Shown piece by piece: positions 39,101-50,949 of a stretch of 64,000 nucleotides of DNA (its first letter is position 1; each line of letters starts with the position of its first letter). The notes beneath the pieces are model-generated. The model saw only the letters and a program-made list of their open reading frames with translations. It had not been told where the DNA came from and made no database searches. The stretch is taken from the NCBI GenBank assembly GCA_005784505.1, contig VCAZ01000130.1, forward strand, positions 670,476 through 734,475. The letters run 5' to 3'. Origin of the DNA: Bagarius yarrelli (lineage: Eukaryota > Chordata > Actinopteri > Siluriformes > Sisoridae). The position numbers and the translations under genes are program-made.

Positions 39101-42100
39101 GCCGGGCTGCAAAGAAATATATAGCTGAGTGTCATCAGCATAACAGTGAAAGCAAACACCATGTTTCCTAATAATATCTCCCAGGGGTAGCATGTAAAGT
39201 GTAAAAAGTAACAGTCCTAAAATTGAGCCCTAGGGTACTCCATACTTTACTTGTGAGCGATATGATACCACTTCATTCACTGCTACAAATTGAGATCAGA
39301 TAAGTATGAATTAAACCATGCTAACGCACTTCCGCTGAGTATCTTAGACAGAAATGGCAGGTTTGAGATTGGTCTGTAATTAACTAGATCTTCGGGATCA
39401 AGTTTTTTCAATGAGCCGCTTAATAACAGACAGTTTAAATGTTTTAGGGACATATCCTAATGACAATGATGAATTAATTATATTTAGAAGCGGACCTATG
39501 ACTTCAGGAATCACTTAATTTAGGATCTTAGACAGAATAGGGTCTAACATACATGTTGTTGGTTTAGATGATTTGAGTTTATAAAATTCTTCCTCTCCTA
39601 TAGTAACAAATTAATGGAATTGGGGAATCTATAGTGCACTGATGCGATACTGCGGCTTTTTGCTGCATGATTACAATGTTATCTCCAAAAGTATCAATCT
39701 TGGAATTAAAGTAGTTTATACATTTATTACTGCTGTGCTGTTGGGAAATGTCAACACATGTTGATGCTTTCTTTTAGTTAATTTAGCCACTGTATTGAAT
39801 AAATACCTGCCGTTGTGTTTTTACTATTTTAATTTAAAAAGACGAACTAGTAGAGGAGTTATTTATAATAATAATTCTACGATTGTACAAAAACATGGAC
39901 AAAATTGTAATTCATTCGAAGCTCTCTACAGTAACCTTACATCTGCAGAGACAAATAATAAGCAGAGTCAGTGGATTTCTTTAGTTCTTATTTACAGACC
40001 CCCAGGACCGTACTCTGACATTTTAGTGAATTCGCAGATTTCCTGTCTAACCTGGATGTCTCTGTTGATAAAGAGTTAATTGCTGGAGACTTTAATATTC
40101 ATTTTAAAAATACAGACAACCTGCTGAGAACAGCATTTATGTCCTTACTCGACTCAGTGGAAGTAAATCAGTGTGTAATAGGACCCACTCATAAAGCAGG
40201 CCACACATTAGATTTAATATTATCTTTTGGAATAAGTAATATAGTAACAATTTCTCCAATTCCAGTGCGAATTATTATATAATTTAAAATGTGTCATACT
40301 AATAATGTACATATAGCGCCGCACTACCGCTTTAACACACATGCTTGTTAAAACAGAGCGCCTGTAAACTAGAACATAAATGGCGCCAAACTAGATTGTT
40401 AGTATTCCAGGCAGCATGGAAAGAGAGAATTCTAGCTCATAAAAAAAGCTCTTAGTGTAACTAGATCAACGTATCTTTCTAACCTTATTGAAAATAATAA
40501 AAACAATACTAGATTTTTATTTGACACCGTTGCAAAATTAACTAGGAATAAGACGACTTCAGAAATCTGCACCATAACTGTGTGCAGCAGTGAGGATTTC
40601 ATGAACTTTTTTGATAATAAAATTGCAAACATTAGGCAGAAATTCACGCTTTAAAACCAGACCTTTCGAATGATTCTAATGATAAACTAAGCGCTTCAGA
40701 TCAGAACTTGGAAAATTTTACTCCTCTGGAAGAGAACAATCTAATCACACTTATCTCTTCCACAAAATCATCAACTTGTTCCTTTACCAACACACTTTCT
40801 TAAGCAGATACCAGCAGTATCAGAAACCCTGTTGAAAATATTTAACTCTTCACTCAGCAGTGGGTATGTTCTGAAATCTTTTAAATTAGCAGTTATTAAA
40901 CCTTTAATTAAGAAACCTGACCTTGACCCCAATGAGCTGTCAAACCACAGGCCGATATCTAACCTTCCGTTTATCTTCAAAATCCTAGAGAAGGTAGTAG
41001 CACATCACACCTGTCTTATCCACACTGCATTGGCTCCCAGTGAGATACCGCATTGATTTGAAATCTGTGTTTCCCTCTGTTTCTCCTTTTAGTTATGCTG
41101 TCCTAGTTAGTCTTGCTGGAGTCCATGCTTGCACGCTACATTATAAACTTAATCACTCCATACACTGTGATTACAATGTAACTTATTGTACTGTACTGTA
41201 CTATATACTGTCGAGCTACATATGCCACAATGCACAATGGAGCTACCGGTGATCCAGACCCCATCTCCACCCTGGACCTGTCAGACCCTTTCCTGTGACC
41301 TGCTCCACTTAATAATACATCACCTGGGTGACCAAAGACGTCCCACTCTGCCATAAAGACATTCCAGCTGTTCTTTAAGGACTAATGATTTAAGTTGCTC
41401 ACACACATAGTGTAACCACATAATTCCTGCTACCTGTTTTTCACCCAAATGAGAATGGGTTCTCTGTTGAGTCTGGTTCCTCTCAAGGTTTCTTTCTATT
41501 CCATTTCAGGGAGTTTTTCCTTGCCACCGTTGCCCCCGGCTTGCTCGTCAGGGACAAACTGATTTCTGTTTCATTTTCATCTTATAATTTCTTTGATTGT
41601 GTAAAGCTGCTTTGTGACAATGACCATTGTAAAAAAAAAAAAGGGCTATACAAATAAAATTGAATTGAATTGAAATGAATTAGGATACAAATTTCACCAC
41701 AAAGTCAACAAAGTTTTGGTCATAAAATGAAGAAATTATTCTTTATTCTGTACTGCTGGTATTCTTTAATAAAGAAAAAACATTTATGATGTTACAGTGA
41801 GGGAGAAGTTTGTTTGATCCCCTGCTGATTTTGTACGTTTGCACGATTTTTGTACGATTTTATAGCAGCTTGTTGGGAAGGTGACAACATTTGGTGCAAT
41901 TATTCGCAAATCAAAGAAACACAGAATAACTGTCCTTCCCCTCAGCCTGGGACTCCATGCAAGATTTCACCCTGTGGAGATTTAATGATCATCGAAACAA
42001 TTTTTGTCAATGATCAATGATCTTAAGGCAGCTGGGATCATAATCACCAAGAAAACAATTGGAAAGGACTGAAATCCTGCAGCGCCCATCAGGTCCCCTC

Positions 42101-45100
42101 TGCTCAAGAAAGTACATACTAGTTGAAAGTCTTGTTATCAGATGTGACTAAAAATAAATAGATAAAATGGTGCATTTCCTGTGATGGTAATTGTGGCAGA
42201 TCTTGTGGGATTTTCAAACACAACAGTCTCTAGAGTTTACACAGAATTGTGTGAAAAGCAAAAAAAAACCAAAACACTGTGTTTGACGAACCACAGGCTG
42301 ATACAGACCTTATGTTAACTCTTATTCATCATATTACGGTAACATCCGTATTACATGTTGTTTTAATACAAGTCTAGTCGTCATCTTTATTTATATAATT
42401 CTTTTAACAATTGAGATTGTCTCAAAGCAGCTTTACAGAATCACATCAAAATACACAATTTAATTAATATCTATAAAGTAAGAGTCCCCAACTAAGCAAG
42501 CCAAAGCGGCAAGGAACCAAAACTCCATTGGTGACAGAATGGAGAAAAAAAACCTTGGGAGAAACCAGGCTCCTTTTGGGGTTCAGTTCTCCACTGACCA
42601 GACTAACCAGTAGGTTACCCATACTGCAGTAAAGTTTTCAGGGTATTGTCCGTATGGCCGTCTAAAAAGTAGACATTACTGGGAAACTGCCTTATTGTCT
42701 CTGCCTAAATGCTGATCCACCAACTGGGATGGTGGCGACAGTAAGCTCGAAATAACAAAGAAGCTCGAAATAACAAAGAACAAATGTACATTCAGATGTA
42801 ATTTTTTCATGTGTTTCTTAAAGTAAGGGTCAAGAGTTTTAAGTAATGTTCAGAGAAAGTTAAAGTGAAGTGAAGATTGCACACTTAAACTAATACTCCA
42901 CAACTTGTTGATCAGTGAATGACAGGACTAGACAGAAGCTCAATTGTAACTTAATTGATTAGTTTTTTACAATCACAAAGAGCAAAAAAGAAGAAAAGGA
43001 AAGACATAACCTTTCAGATGGATGAGTTACCATAACAATATAGATCACTTACAGAAGCTGATAAACAAAATAACATGAAATGTAATTTTTTTTGCTGGCA
43101 TTTATTATAACGTTAAAAAATATATATTTTATAAATAACGACTAAATGCCAAATGTTAGTGGGAGGTGTATTTTTAATAACAGAACACTGATTAAGATCA
43201 TGTTACTCACTCTGACTGCAACACTCTATTAAGCTCATCTTCATCATTCCTGTTTACAGCTTGATGCAGGTGCTTGCCATTGAGTGGCTCACCTGGAGAA
43301 GATACACAGGGTTTCGGATCAGAAATACATAGTAATAATGGGTTTGCTTTGCTTTGCAATTGACATTAAAGCCACTAAAATAAGAACTAGCATAACTGTC
43401 TACCCAAACTATAGGAAATAAAGGCATGTTTTACACCTATTTAATTTTAATCACCTAGCACTTTTTTACATTTAATCTAAAATAATAAGGCTTACTAGAA
43501 GTGCAGGCTGAGACAGTTGAGGTGAGATGGCACTCTTGATTTGGTCTGTTGATCCTCAGTCTGAACTTATACAATGTACATGGCTCTAATTTCTTCACAA
43601 TATACTGTGTGCTGTATCCCCTGAAGGAATATAGATCTATTATTTATTAATTGATTAATTAATAAACAAATAAAGATAAAAATTGTTCACATTTAATTAC
43701 ACTTGCACTTAAGCCAAACTTCACAACAGCTGTGATTACCAGCAATAATACAACCGAATCTTTTGCTTATACAATTTTGCTAAAGTACAACATTTGCCAG
43801 GTCCCATATTAGCAGATTCAACTAAAAACATACTGTACAGCAGTGGTGTGCAGTTAGGACCAGCAAGGCCCTCTCTTCTGGCCTAAACACTATCAGAAGC
43901 TGACCTACATTTACAACCTAAATTCTTATATTTGTTTCATTAAATTGTATTAATTTATTCCTAACAGTGTATTATCTTCATTTGCAATGCTTTCATTATG
44001 TGTATGTGGACTGTATCTGCTGCCATGTCAATCTAATCTGCCCAGGGCCTTCAGAATCAGTAGTGCTGGCCCATGTTACTTAAATTATATTATCAGTGGC
44101 AGATTGCAGATTAGTTAAAGACTGTTTATTAGATTTTAAATTCGCTTAGAGCCAGCTAGCTGGCCCACAATAACTTTTAAAATAAGTTTTACGCACAATG
44201 GCTGCTGGAGAAATTGACTTGAACCTAAAAATCTGTTTTCAAGGCACACTTTTCCAGAAAAGCTAGACATTGTGAGGAGTGGTTGTCTTGCCTCAGCCCG
44301 GAAAAGAAGTTTGCTCGCCACTTCCAGACCAGTGCCTAAGAGCAGTAACAGGGTACAGTCTTTTAAAGTATATTTTTTATTTATATTGTTTATATTTTTG
44401 TAATGTTATTAAATATATATTGATTGATTGTAGTGTAGAGGTTTGGAGTTGTCTTAACTGGATTTCTTCCTTTAATGAAAATTATTTTCAACCTCAATAC
44501 TTGAAATGTCTCTGAAATGCAACGGTATATTATATTTATTTTTTTTAATAGTATTTATTGTTTCTAAAATTGCCAGATGATAGTGGTAATATTAATAGGT
44601 GTATCAGTCAGATAAGTTCACACTGAAGTCCCAGGTACCAAATGCACAGCCTGCCACAGCTGTATAAGGTTTTTAATGCCTTACTTCTTCAGTTTTTTAA
44701 TTCAGTTTTATTTGTTTGGCGCTTTTTACAATGGTGATTGTCACAAAGCAGCTTTACACAATTGAAGAAATTATGAGACAGAATGAAACAAAAAAAATCA
44801 GTTTGTTCCTGATGAGCAAGCCAGGGGCGACGGAGGCAAGGAAAAAAAACTCCCTGAGATGAGATAGGAAGAAACCTTGAGAGGAACCACACTCAACAGA
44901 GAACCCATCCTCATTTGGGTGAAAAAACAGGTAGCAGGGATTATGAGGTTACATTGTGTGTGTGTGAACAACTTAAATCATTAGTCCTTAAAGAGCAGCT
45001 GGAACGTCTTTATGGCGAAGTGGGTCGTCCTAGGTCACCCTGGTGATGTATCATCTGCTGGGGCAGGTCACAGGGAAGGGTCTGGGTTGGAGGTGGGGTC

Positions 45101-48100
45101 TGGATCACCAGCAGCTCCGTTGTGGCGTATGTAACTCAACAGTGCGAGAGAGAGAGAGAGAGAGAGAAGAGAGAGAGAGGGAGAGAGGGAAAGGAAGGCA
45201 GGACTACTACTAGGTCAGCATAACTAAAAGGAGAACCAGAGGGAAACACAGACATGAGGGCTCCCTGATATGTTAAGCAACCAGCCGCTCTCATCATCAA
45301 CACCGTGATCAATAAGAGAGGGGAAGACAGCATCTAAACATACCAGATCACCATAATACTCAACACCCATGAGTCCCCCAGATCTGCTCCTTTATCTAAG
45401 GGGAATCAATACAAAATGTTTGATTAAATAAGTACGTTTTTAACTTGGACTTAAACACTGAGACTTCTTCTTCCTTTCCTTTCGGCTGTTTTCCTTTTAG
45501 GGGTCACCACAGCGAATCACTGTCTCCACCTAACCCTATTCTCTACATCCTTTCACTCACGGCCACTAACTTCATGTCCTCATTTATTGCATCCATATAC
45601 CTCCTCTTTGGTCTTTCTCTTTGCCCTCTGCCTGGTAGCTTCATTTCTAACATCCTCTTACCAAAATATTCGCTATTCCTCTACATGTCCAAACCACCTT
45701 AATGTGGCTTTCCTGACTTTTTCTCTAAAACCTCTAACATGAGCCGTCCCCCTAATGAACTTGTTCCTAATCTTGTCCAACCTCACTCCCAAAGAAAACC
45801 TCAACATATTCAGCTCTGCTACTTCCAGCCCTGCCATCTGTCTCTTCCTCAGCGCCACTAACCCATACATCATAGCTGGTCTCACCACTGTCTTATACAC
45901 CTTTCCCTTGATTCTAGCTAATCTTCCCCTCTCACACACAACACTCCTGATACGTTTCTCCACCCATTCCAACCTGCCTGTACTTGATGTCGACAGTCCA
46001 GAGCAATAGAGAATATGTGGAAGAGGTAAAGAAGCAATTCTTTACCTCTTTCACATATTCTCTATTGCGCTGGACTGTCGACATCAAGTACTTAAAACCT
46101 CCTGTACCTTCTTCACCTGTTCACCCTGTAATCTCACTCTTCCACTTCCCTCTTTTTCATTCAAACACATCTACTCTGTCTTGCCACTACTGACTTTCAT
46201 TACTGTTCTTTTCAGAGCAAACCTCCACCTCTCCAGGTTTTCCTACACCTGCTCCCTGCTCTCACTACAGATCATAATGTCACCTGCACACATCAGTGTC
46301 CAGGGAGATTCCTGTCTGACCTCAACTGTTAAACGATCCATCTCCACAGCAAACAAGAAGGGGCTCAGAGCTGATCCCTGATGCAGTCTCACCTCCACTT
46401 CGAACTCCTCTATCTGACCTACTGCACACCTTACCACCGTCCTGCTCCTCTCGTACATATCCTGCACCACCCTAACATACTTTTCTGCTATTCCTGACTT
46501 CGTCATACAATACCATAGCTCTTCTCTTGGTACCCTGTCATATACTTTCTCCAGGTCTACAAAAACACAATGCAGCTCCGTACGACCATCTCTGTACTTC
46601 TCCATTAGCATTCTCAGAGCATCTGTAGTGCTCTTTCTGGGCATATAGCCCTACTGCTTCTCACAAATATCTACTACCCTCGTTAACCTAGCTTCCACTA
46701 CTCTTTCCCCATACCTTTTTAATGCCTTACTATGTAACTTTTAAATGTTTTAATATAAACCTGATTAACGGCTTTAATTCGTTTGCATATTTGCCTCATA
46801 CCTCTAGGGTCAGGGGTTAAAACCTTGAGCTTGGATGATGAAGACTGCATGTTACCCCTCTGCTGTTAAGTTTCCTTTACTTTTTAGTTAACTTTAGTTT
46901 TTTCCCCAGTTTTAAGACATGCACTATCATGTATCAACTGGCATCACAAAATGTGTGAATAAATGTGTGTTTGTGCTTGGCATGCAGTCAATTGTTTTCC
47001 CTGCCTTGTAGGTCCCCTGGAATAGGCTTCAAGTCCCATAAGGTTTTAAATTTGCAAAAAAAAATTAAATAAGATCATTATTTTGATATTGATCATTAAA
47101 CTTCAATTTATGTAATGTATTCTTTACAGCATATGTTGTTTGTTTGCCTTTTATTGCCTTTTTATTTTGACTAGTTTCAAATTTAGAAATCTATATGAAA
47201 AATATTATTGTTTACCTCATGAAAATAATCTAAACAAAACTACCTTTTTTTATCTAAAATGCATGTAAAACAATACTTACATATATATGATGCCATATGT
47301 GTGGGTTTTGGGATTCATCTGTTCTAACACATAGCTAGTCCATTTCTCAGAAAGGCCACTGCGGTCCTCCTGCATTGCACTCCAGCTCAGCTCTATAGTG
47401 TGATGAGTGACCTTATCAACCACAAGTACTTCAGAGGCCACCAACTCTTCATTATCTTGAACTGTATTAAAAATGTAAAATAATCAGTGAAAAACTTATG
47501 AAACTATTTTCAGACTTCTATTCCTCAGTCTTTACCCAGTTCAAATGTAAATCTTTGCAAAAACATACAGTAAAGATATTAAATAAAAAAATAAATATTT
47601 ATTCACCTTTGCAAAGTACTCATAACAATATCTTTTTTGTTTTATACTAGTTACTAAGTTATATTCTTTAAGAGAAATCAACATCTAATCTGCATTACCG
47701 CATATTTGTTCTGCATGTGTTCTTTACTACTCAGCTTAGGCAGTTTGGGTCAGCAATGTTTTACACAGCAAAAATGGGTCCAAACAGTAGCTTTTAGAGC
47801 CTTACTATTTGTGTAAGAGTTTCATAAAAACATTTAAACAGTGCTTTCAGGTTGGGCTTTAGTAGGCATCTAAAAACCAAATATTTTTACACATATTTCA
47901 CACATCTCTGTTACAACTGTTTAAGAGCTGCCTTGGTAAAACTGTTTAGACTGTCAAAGCCAGAATCATTTTGTGTCACTGTAATAATATTAAAAAGTAA
48001 ACACGGCCAACAGTATAGCTTGTTGTGCTCTGTAATATCTCTACTTCACTTCCTGTAAAAATCACTTTCTTTGTATAACATACAAAAAAAACTAACATAT

Positions 48101-49329
48101 TACATAACTAACATGACATATTGTTTAACATATTAGTCATGTCCACTTAGTGCATCTTGATCTCAAAGCCCATAACCCTAAACAGCGCATCTGTATAAAT
48201 GGGATGGATTTAACTAGTTTATGTGTAAAAGGGAGTAGAATAGCCAAAATCTGTACTCAAGTAAAAGTACAAGTACTTGTGGAAATATTTACTTGAGTAA
48301 AAGTAAAGTAACAAGCTAAATAGTTGCTCAAGTAGAAGTAAAAATTACCAGATGAAAAACTATTTAAGTAATTGGTTACTAGTTACTTCTGATCTGATTG
48401 ACACAAAGCAAAAACCCTGAATTTCAAACTATTTGGTGAGTTTTCACACTCCTTTTATCCAAAGTTTCTCTGTTCTGATTATATAAAACAGATTAAAGTA
48501 AAGCCAATCTCAGTCCTGTGATGGACATTAATATCACATCACCTGTGATTAAGTTAGAATCAATCATTGTACCAATCATGTAACAGTTAACTATGTCTCT
48601 ATTTTTCTACCTTTTAAGCTCCTTTGGAAATATAATTTATTTAAACATTTTAAATACATGCATCATTTAGGTAGAAATAAAATTTAAGAACCGTATTGAT
48701 TTTGTACACTTTAGTGAGGTGTCAAAAAAAACTTTACTGACGTGTCTGGATTGTTGTATAAACGCAGAATGTCCCAGTTTGTTGTTTGGTTTATTTCGTT
48801 TTGTGTAAAATGGTTATGAAAATGTGTTTAGACGTTTATTTTAAACGTTTGTTCTTGAACGTTTGTTTACGTTACATGTATGACTTTACATTTACGTTAT
48901 ACAAGTTTTTAAATTGCTAACAAACATTTTTCAGAATTCATATCTTGTAGGTTCACAAGATATTTGTCATTGCTTTCACGAGCGCACATATTTGTAGAGT
49001 TTGTGAAATGTAATTTTAAAATAAGGTTAAAATGTCCATAAATAGCGAATTATTATTAATAGGGTTTAAATAGGCTTCACACTTACGCTAGGTGTTTTTT
49101 CAGGTTGGAGCTGGAATTCTTGTATGTGACCCCGTTTTAGGGAATAAGTGTGTATAGAAGAAGAATGAATGACCACAGGGAACAATTATCTTTGATCTCT
49201 TAGCATAAAGCTTATAATTTAATATATTTGAAAACGATTACCTTGCGATTACTAGACAGCTGCTACAAGCTATCATCTTATCAAATATTTTTACTGTTAT
49301 CTATATTATCTTGCAATACCTGGGTTCAT
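35232..49329 (-). CDS. fank1: FANK1 fibronectin type III and ankyrin repeat protein, 11 coding exons
   Basis: Vertebrate FANK1 is known mainly as a testis-enriched protein reported to act in transcriptional control and anti-apoptosis. Coding exons in reading order: 49329-49320, 47461-47281, 43620-43496, 43292-43211, 36856-36782, 36635-36570, 36449-36284, 35872-35729, 35619-35542, 35400-35356, 35270-35232. All are GT-AG with matching phases, total 1011 nt (336 residues; human 345). The fibronectin-III part (about 15-103) includes VTHHTIELSW and THTYGIIY. Ankyrin repeats fill about 108-320, with GFTPIMVAAQKGF, GGCSPLHWAADGGH and DGKTPLM. The tail reads NFLEERKNL. The sixth exon must use the GTACGT donor at 36569; the nearer GTAAAG would run into a stop. 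The short first exon (MNP) is the weakest call, because its frame is open upstream without an ATG. The two largest central introns, about 6.4 and 3.7 kb, are full of LINE and Tc1 copies. Confidence 0.93.
36006..36150. repeat. (GATA)n and (TA)n microsatellite in a fank1 intron
   Basis: About eleven GATA units (36006-36049) are followed by about 90 bases of TA. They sit in the 411-base intron between the exons ending at 36284 and starting at 35872. Confidence 0.95.
37100..37440. mobile_element. dispersed fish repeat in fank1 intron
   Basis: Contains the text ggacaggtgtccagtccatc, tttttggactgtgggtg and ccgtgctgcc, a widespread fish repeat, here once and degenerate. The family is not assigned. 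Confidence 0.5.
38010..38280 (+). mobile_element. L2-like LINE endonuclease fragment
   Basis: Opens with FGSLNISLFSAKAFFVNGM-like text and, after a deletion, reads LAADKVLIVGDFNIHVE and GPTHNKNHTLDLILSHGI, the end of an apurinic-type endonuclease. It is in a fank1 intron, opposite in strand to the gene. Confidence 0.75.
38285..39790 (-). mobile_element. L2-like LINE copy, RT and 3' region
   Basis: On the minus strand it runs from a YLFNTVAKLT-type linker near 39780 through RT to the L2 3' region (aaaaaccttgggagaaacc at 38390). Frames are degenerate. It lies between two plus-strand L2 pieces. Confidence 0.7.
39795..41680 (+). mobile_element. L2-like LINE copy with internal RT deletion and full 3' end
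   Basis: Endonuclease text comes first (QWISLVLIYRPPGPYSD at 39970; GDFNIHF near 40090). Linker and RT start follow (TRFLFDTVAKLTRNKTTSEI near 40510; AVIKPLIKKPDLDPNELSNH at 40890). At about 40997 it jumps to the tail of the coding part and the 3' region, ending in attgaattgaatt near 41680. The catalytic RT core is deleted. Confidence 0.8.
41780..42290 (+). mobile_element. two Tc1-like transposon relics
   Basis: Bases 41900-42120 hold degenerate Tc1-type transposase N-terminal sequence (aaggcagctgggatcataa, aaggactgaaatcctgcag). Bases 42180-42280 hold another Tc1-type HTH text (GFSNTTVSRVYTELCEKQ). Neither has intact ends. Confidence 0.55.
42370..42720 (-). mobile_element. L2-like LINE 3' end fragment
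   Basis: Minus-strand 3' region, with the tail side at 42400 (aacaattgagattgtctca) and cttgggagaaaccaggct inside. It lies in a fank1 intron. Confidence 0.65.
42744..42781. repeat. 18-bp tandem duplication
   Basis: gctcgaaataacaaagaa occurs twice in immediate tandem. Confidence 0.85.
44670..44685. repeat. target-site duplication, left copy
   Basis: TTTTTAATGCCTTACT, identical to 46716-46731. It starts where the L2 tail ends. Confidence 0.8.
44686..45464 (-). mobile_element. L2-like 3' tail of a composite retroelement
   Basis: Minus-strand L2 3' region, starting at the agtctcagtgtttaagtcc text (45462) and ending in an A-rich tail at 44686. It contains a GA microsatellite (about 45147-45180). 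It joins RTE-like sequence at 45465 without a spacer. The left edge abuts one copy of a 16-bp target-site duplication. Confidence 0.85.
45465..46715 (-). mobile_element. RTE-like LINE copy G, 5'-truncated part of a composite
   Basis: On the minus strand it starts at ggtatggggaaagag (46715). RT follows (FVDLEKVYDRVPREELWYC, RLHQGSALSPFLFAVEMDRL) and then the C-terminal part (RFSLGVRLDKIRNKFIRGTA at 45720-45800). It ends with ggcgaccccta-type text, the RTE 3' end seen also at 55180. The RT box reads CAGD in place of FADD. The inverted insertion at 45980-46091 disrupts it. Confidence 0.85.
45980..46091. repeat. foldback inverted repeat inside LINE copy G
   Basis: Arms 45980-46033 and 46038-46091 (54 bases each, 2 mismatches) are separated by a 4-base loop (gcaa). 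Other copies have only one arm, so the second is an inverted duplicate. Confidence 0.9.
46716..46731. repeat. target-site duplication, right copy
   Basis: TTTTTAATGCCTTACT. In other RTE copies the text before ggtatgg is different (tacaatgaa), so this sequence is flank and not element. Confidence 0.8.
48240..48420. mobile_element. dispersed fish repeat (tactcaagtaaaagtac type)
   Basis: Carries internal repeats of the actcaagtaaaagta motif, common in fish DNA. The last bases of the window (63955-64000) begin another copy. Confidence 0.5.
48873..48940. repeat. direct repeat, first copy
   Basis: About 65 bases, from acgttacatgtatgacttt to caaacatttttc, recur almost perfectly at 49549-49613. The fank1 first exon lies between the two. 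Confidence 0.85.
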
Positions 49330-50040
49330 CGATGATTCGTTATACTTGTAGATGTTTTCCTCAATAACAGCTGGATTGTTTGGAAATAGTGTAAGACTGT
49401 AATGGTAAAGTTTCAACTGACTGGCGCGGATTGTTGAGTGTACAGTTGCTAAGGAAACAGCGCGTGAGTGTTTACTGTCCTTTTTTTCCAGATTGCTCGT
49501 TTAAAAACAGTGAATATCTAATAGTTTCTCTACATTTTGTTAAATAAACGTTACATGTATGACTTTACATTTACGTTATTCAAGTTTTTAAATTGCTAAC
49601 AAACATTTTTCCGTATTCAATCGATTTTTAAACCCGCGCTTTTTAAAATATTTTAAACCGCGTTTTAAACCGCGCACTCAAGTTATGCAAACTGAACTGT
49701 TCGATTCTACATTACCACTTTATGCACGAGCGTTGGTGTGCGTTTCTTTGCTCTTTTTTACATGAAGACTGAGCCGCGCCGCATATTCCCTCTCATCAAT
49801 ATGTCAGAAGAGCGTTTTTGTGTCAAGTACAGTATTTTCCACTTTTTTCTAATTTTAAAAAATACTTCTGGGCTGCAACTGGAGAAGAGCGACCGTGCCA
49901 CTTATTGTGCATGCCCATAAAAATGCATCTGCTCAAGTGGGTTCTAATCCAGAGCTGCCCAATTTATCCTGGATGGCCATCTTCAGACACCTGCACTTAT
50001 AGAAATCAAAGGGGACTTGCCCATTTTTTCTTTGGGAGAA
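49330..50040. other. fank1 upstream region
   Basis: Expected promoter side of fank1. No TATA box or other element can be assigned with confidence. Short open frames at 49738-50147 show no recognisable domain. Confidence 0.35.
49549..49613. repeat. direct repeat, second copy
   Basis: Near-identical to 48873-48940; the clear difference is ttattcaag against ttatacaag. Confidence 0.85.
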
Positions 50041-50945
50041 TGTCAAGTCAAGTCACCTTTATTTATATAGCGCCTTTAACAATCGGGATTGTTTCAAAGC
50101 CGCTTAACAGAAATACTTCAGAAACGACCATATTAAACAGTCATTAGAACAGTCCCCTTTTGGGGGAGCTTTTTTTTAATAAAAGGCCATAAGTATATAT
50201 GTGTGTTTTTCCCACAGCTTTTCCTGATTTTTTCTGATTTTTTAAAAACAAAGCTTTAAACCAATTAATACAACTTTAATTTAACAATTACTTTTAATAT
50301 TTTTACACTTAATTGTGTTATTTTTTTTAACGGATGTTCACTAAATAATTAGTTCACAGTATTACACTGTAAGCCTATACAGGTGGCTTGTGTAATGAAT
50401 CCCACTGAGGCGAGTAGTATATTAGAACCCAAGGTGCAGTTTATTTACAATGTGAACAGAATATGAACTATACTAGACTTGACAATAAACATAAACTTGA
50501 CTTGACTAGCTTAGTGCACAAGCATAAACATAACTTGACTCAGCTTGGCAAAAAAGGTCACAACAGTGGGAAAAGGAACACAACCGTAAGTGCAGGGTAT
50601 TTAAGAAAAAGGTGGGTCTTCAATCGTCTCTTGAAGACATCCAGTGACTGCTGTTTTGAAATTGATAGAAGTGAATTAATTCCACCACCTTGGTGCCAGA
50701 ACAGAGAAAAGTTTTGAGGCAGACCTACTTTGTGTCCTACTTTGTGTCCTAGGGGATGGTGGAACAAGCTGAGCAGTATTTGTGGATCTAAGTTAGCATG
50801 GTGCTAAGCGAGGAGTGATGGGTGCTTGGAGGTAGGAGGCTGCTGTGCCATTTTTGTCTTTAAGTGTGATCCGTGCAGCTACTGGAAGCCAGTGGAGGTA
50901 GTGCAGCAGAGGAGTGGCGTGTGAAAATTTTGGTAGGTTCAAAAC
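50041..50945 (-). mobile_element. LINE 3'-region fragments
   Basis: Bases 50041-50130 are an inverse LINE tail (tttatttatatagcgcctt). Bases 50595-50945 are minus-strand LINE coding-tail sequence, including the tggtgccagaacagagaaa and agccagtggaggta text. Bases 50131-50594 hold nothing I can assign. Confidence 0.5.
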
Positions 50946-50949
50946 TAGA

